Shown piece by piece: positions 63,999 to 64,000 of a stretch of 64,000 nucleotides of DNA; the stretch's first letter is position 1; the number at the start of each line of letters is the position of its first letter. The notes under the pieces are model-generated. The model was not told the DNA's origin. It saw only the letters and a list, made by a program, of their open reading frames with translations, and did no database searches. The position numbers and the translations under genes were made by a program. The stretch comes from Neorhizobium sp. NCHU2750 (GTDB lineage: Bacteria > Pseudomonadota > Alphaproteobacteria > Rhizobiales > Rhizobiaceae): positions 992,001 to 1,056,000 of the forward strand of contig NZ_CP030827.1 in assembly GCF_003597675.1 (NCBI RefSeq), read 5' to 3'.

Positions 63999-64000
63999 CC

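Overview
The window is about 60% GC and densely coded. It looks like chromosomal DNA of a Rhizobiaceae alphaproteobacterium of the Rhizobium/Agrobacterium/Neorhizobium type. The support is a housekeeping backbone whose gene order is familiar from that group: rpsF-rpsR-DUF2232-rplI-dnaB, then alr-radA-cvpA-purF, fabD-fabG-acpP-fabF-mltG-yicC-gmk, and lptF-lptG-lptD-surA-pdxA-rsmA beside pepA-holC. The species cannot be fixed from sequence reading alone. No rRNA, tRNA, CRISPR array, insertion sequence or prophage was recognised.

Layout. 1-2.6 kb (minus): a tightly overlapping vapB-vapC-GFA-GFA-pip operon, cut by the window edge. 2.65-12.6 kb: cysS, then mostly accessory metabolism and transport (AbrB-type membrane protein with an isochorismatase-fold hydrolase and a divergent TetR regulator, DedA, SDR, TauE/SafE, an MmyB-like regulator, an LpqC/PHB-depolymerase-like esterase, a candidate small RNA, an MFS exporter). 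12.7-18.3 kb (minus): purF, cvpA, radA, a parD/parE module whose toxin is frameshifted, and alr. 18.5-23.6 kb: a three-subunit periplasmic FAD/cytochrome c sugar dehydrogenase with a divergent MarR regulator, then a TumE-type toxin-antitoxin pair behind dnaB. 23.7-28 kb (minus): dnaB, rplI, a DUF2232 membrane protein, rpsR, rpsF. 28.3-32.9 kb (minus): an M4 protease of protealysin type, its emfourin-type inhibitor, a beta/gamma-crystallin protein, a secreted alpha/beta hydrolase and an aldo/keto reductase. 33.2-39.8 kb (plus): fatty-acid synthesis genes, mltG, yicC, gmk. 39.8-45.7 kb: an acyltransferase, a vitamin B12 ABC importer under a cobalamin riboswitch, and a divergent COG0523 metallochaperone behind a Zur-like box. 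45.7-53.3 kb (minus): rsmA, pdxA, surA-like, lptD, lptG, lptF. 53.6-55.5 kb (plus): pepA-holC. 55.5-64 kb: a polysaccharide deacetylase lipoprotein, a second vapBC with a clear operator, an S9 oligopeptidase, an ABC-F protein, a degenerate GGDEF protein, a DinB-like protein and a glutathione transferase.

The backbone supplies translation, replication, purine, fatty acid and envelope biogenesis. Accessory modules sit in the joints between backbone blocks. Four toxin-antitoxin modules lie beside essential or near-essential genes (cysS, radA/alr, dnaB, pepA/holC region). The most novel-looking unit is the protease/emfourin/beta-gamma-crystallin cluster. Beta/gamma-crystallin folds include a known inhibitor of M4 proteases (SMPI), so the cluster may encode one protease with two unrelated inhibitors. 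Other items worth a second look are the perfect 38-base inverted repeat over the tumE start, the riboswitch/Zur-box control region at 44.1-44.4 kb, the candidate small RNA at 11.3 kb, and the paired DnaA-box-like sites upstream of dnaB.
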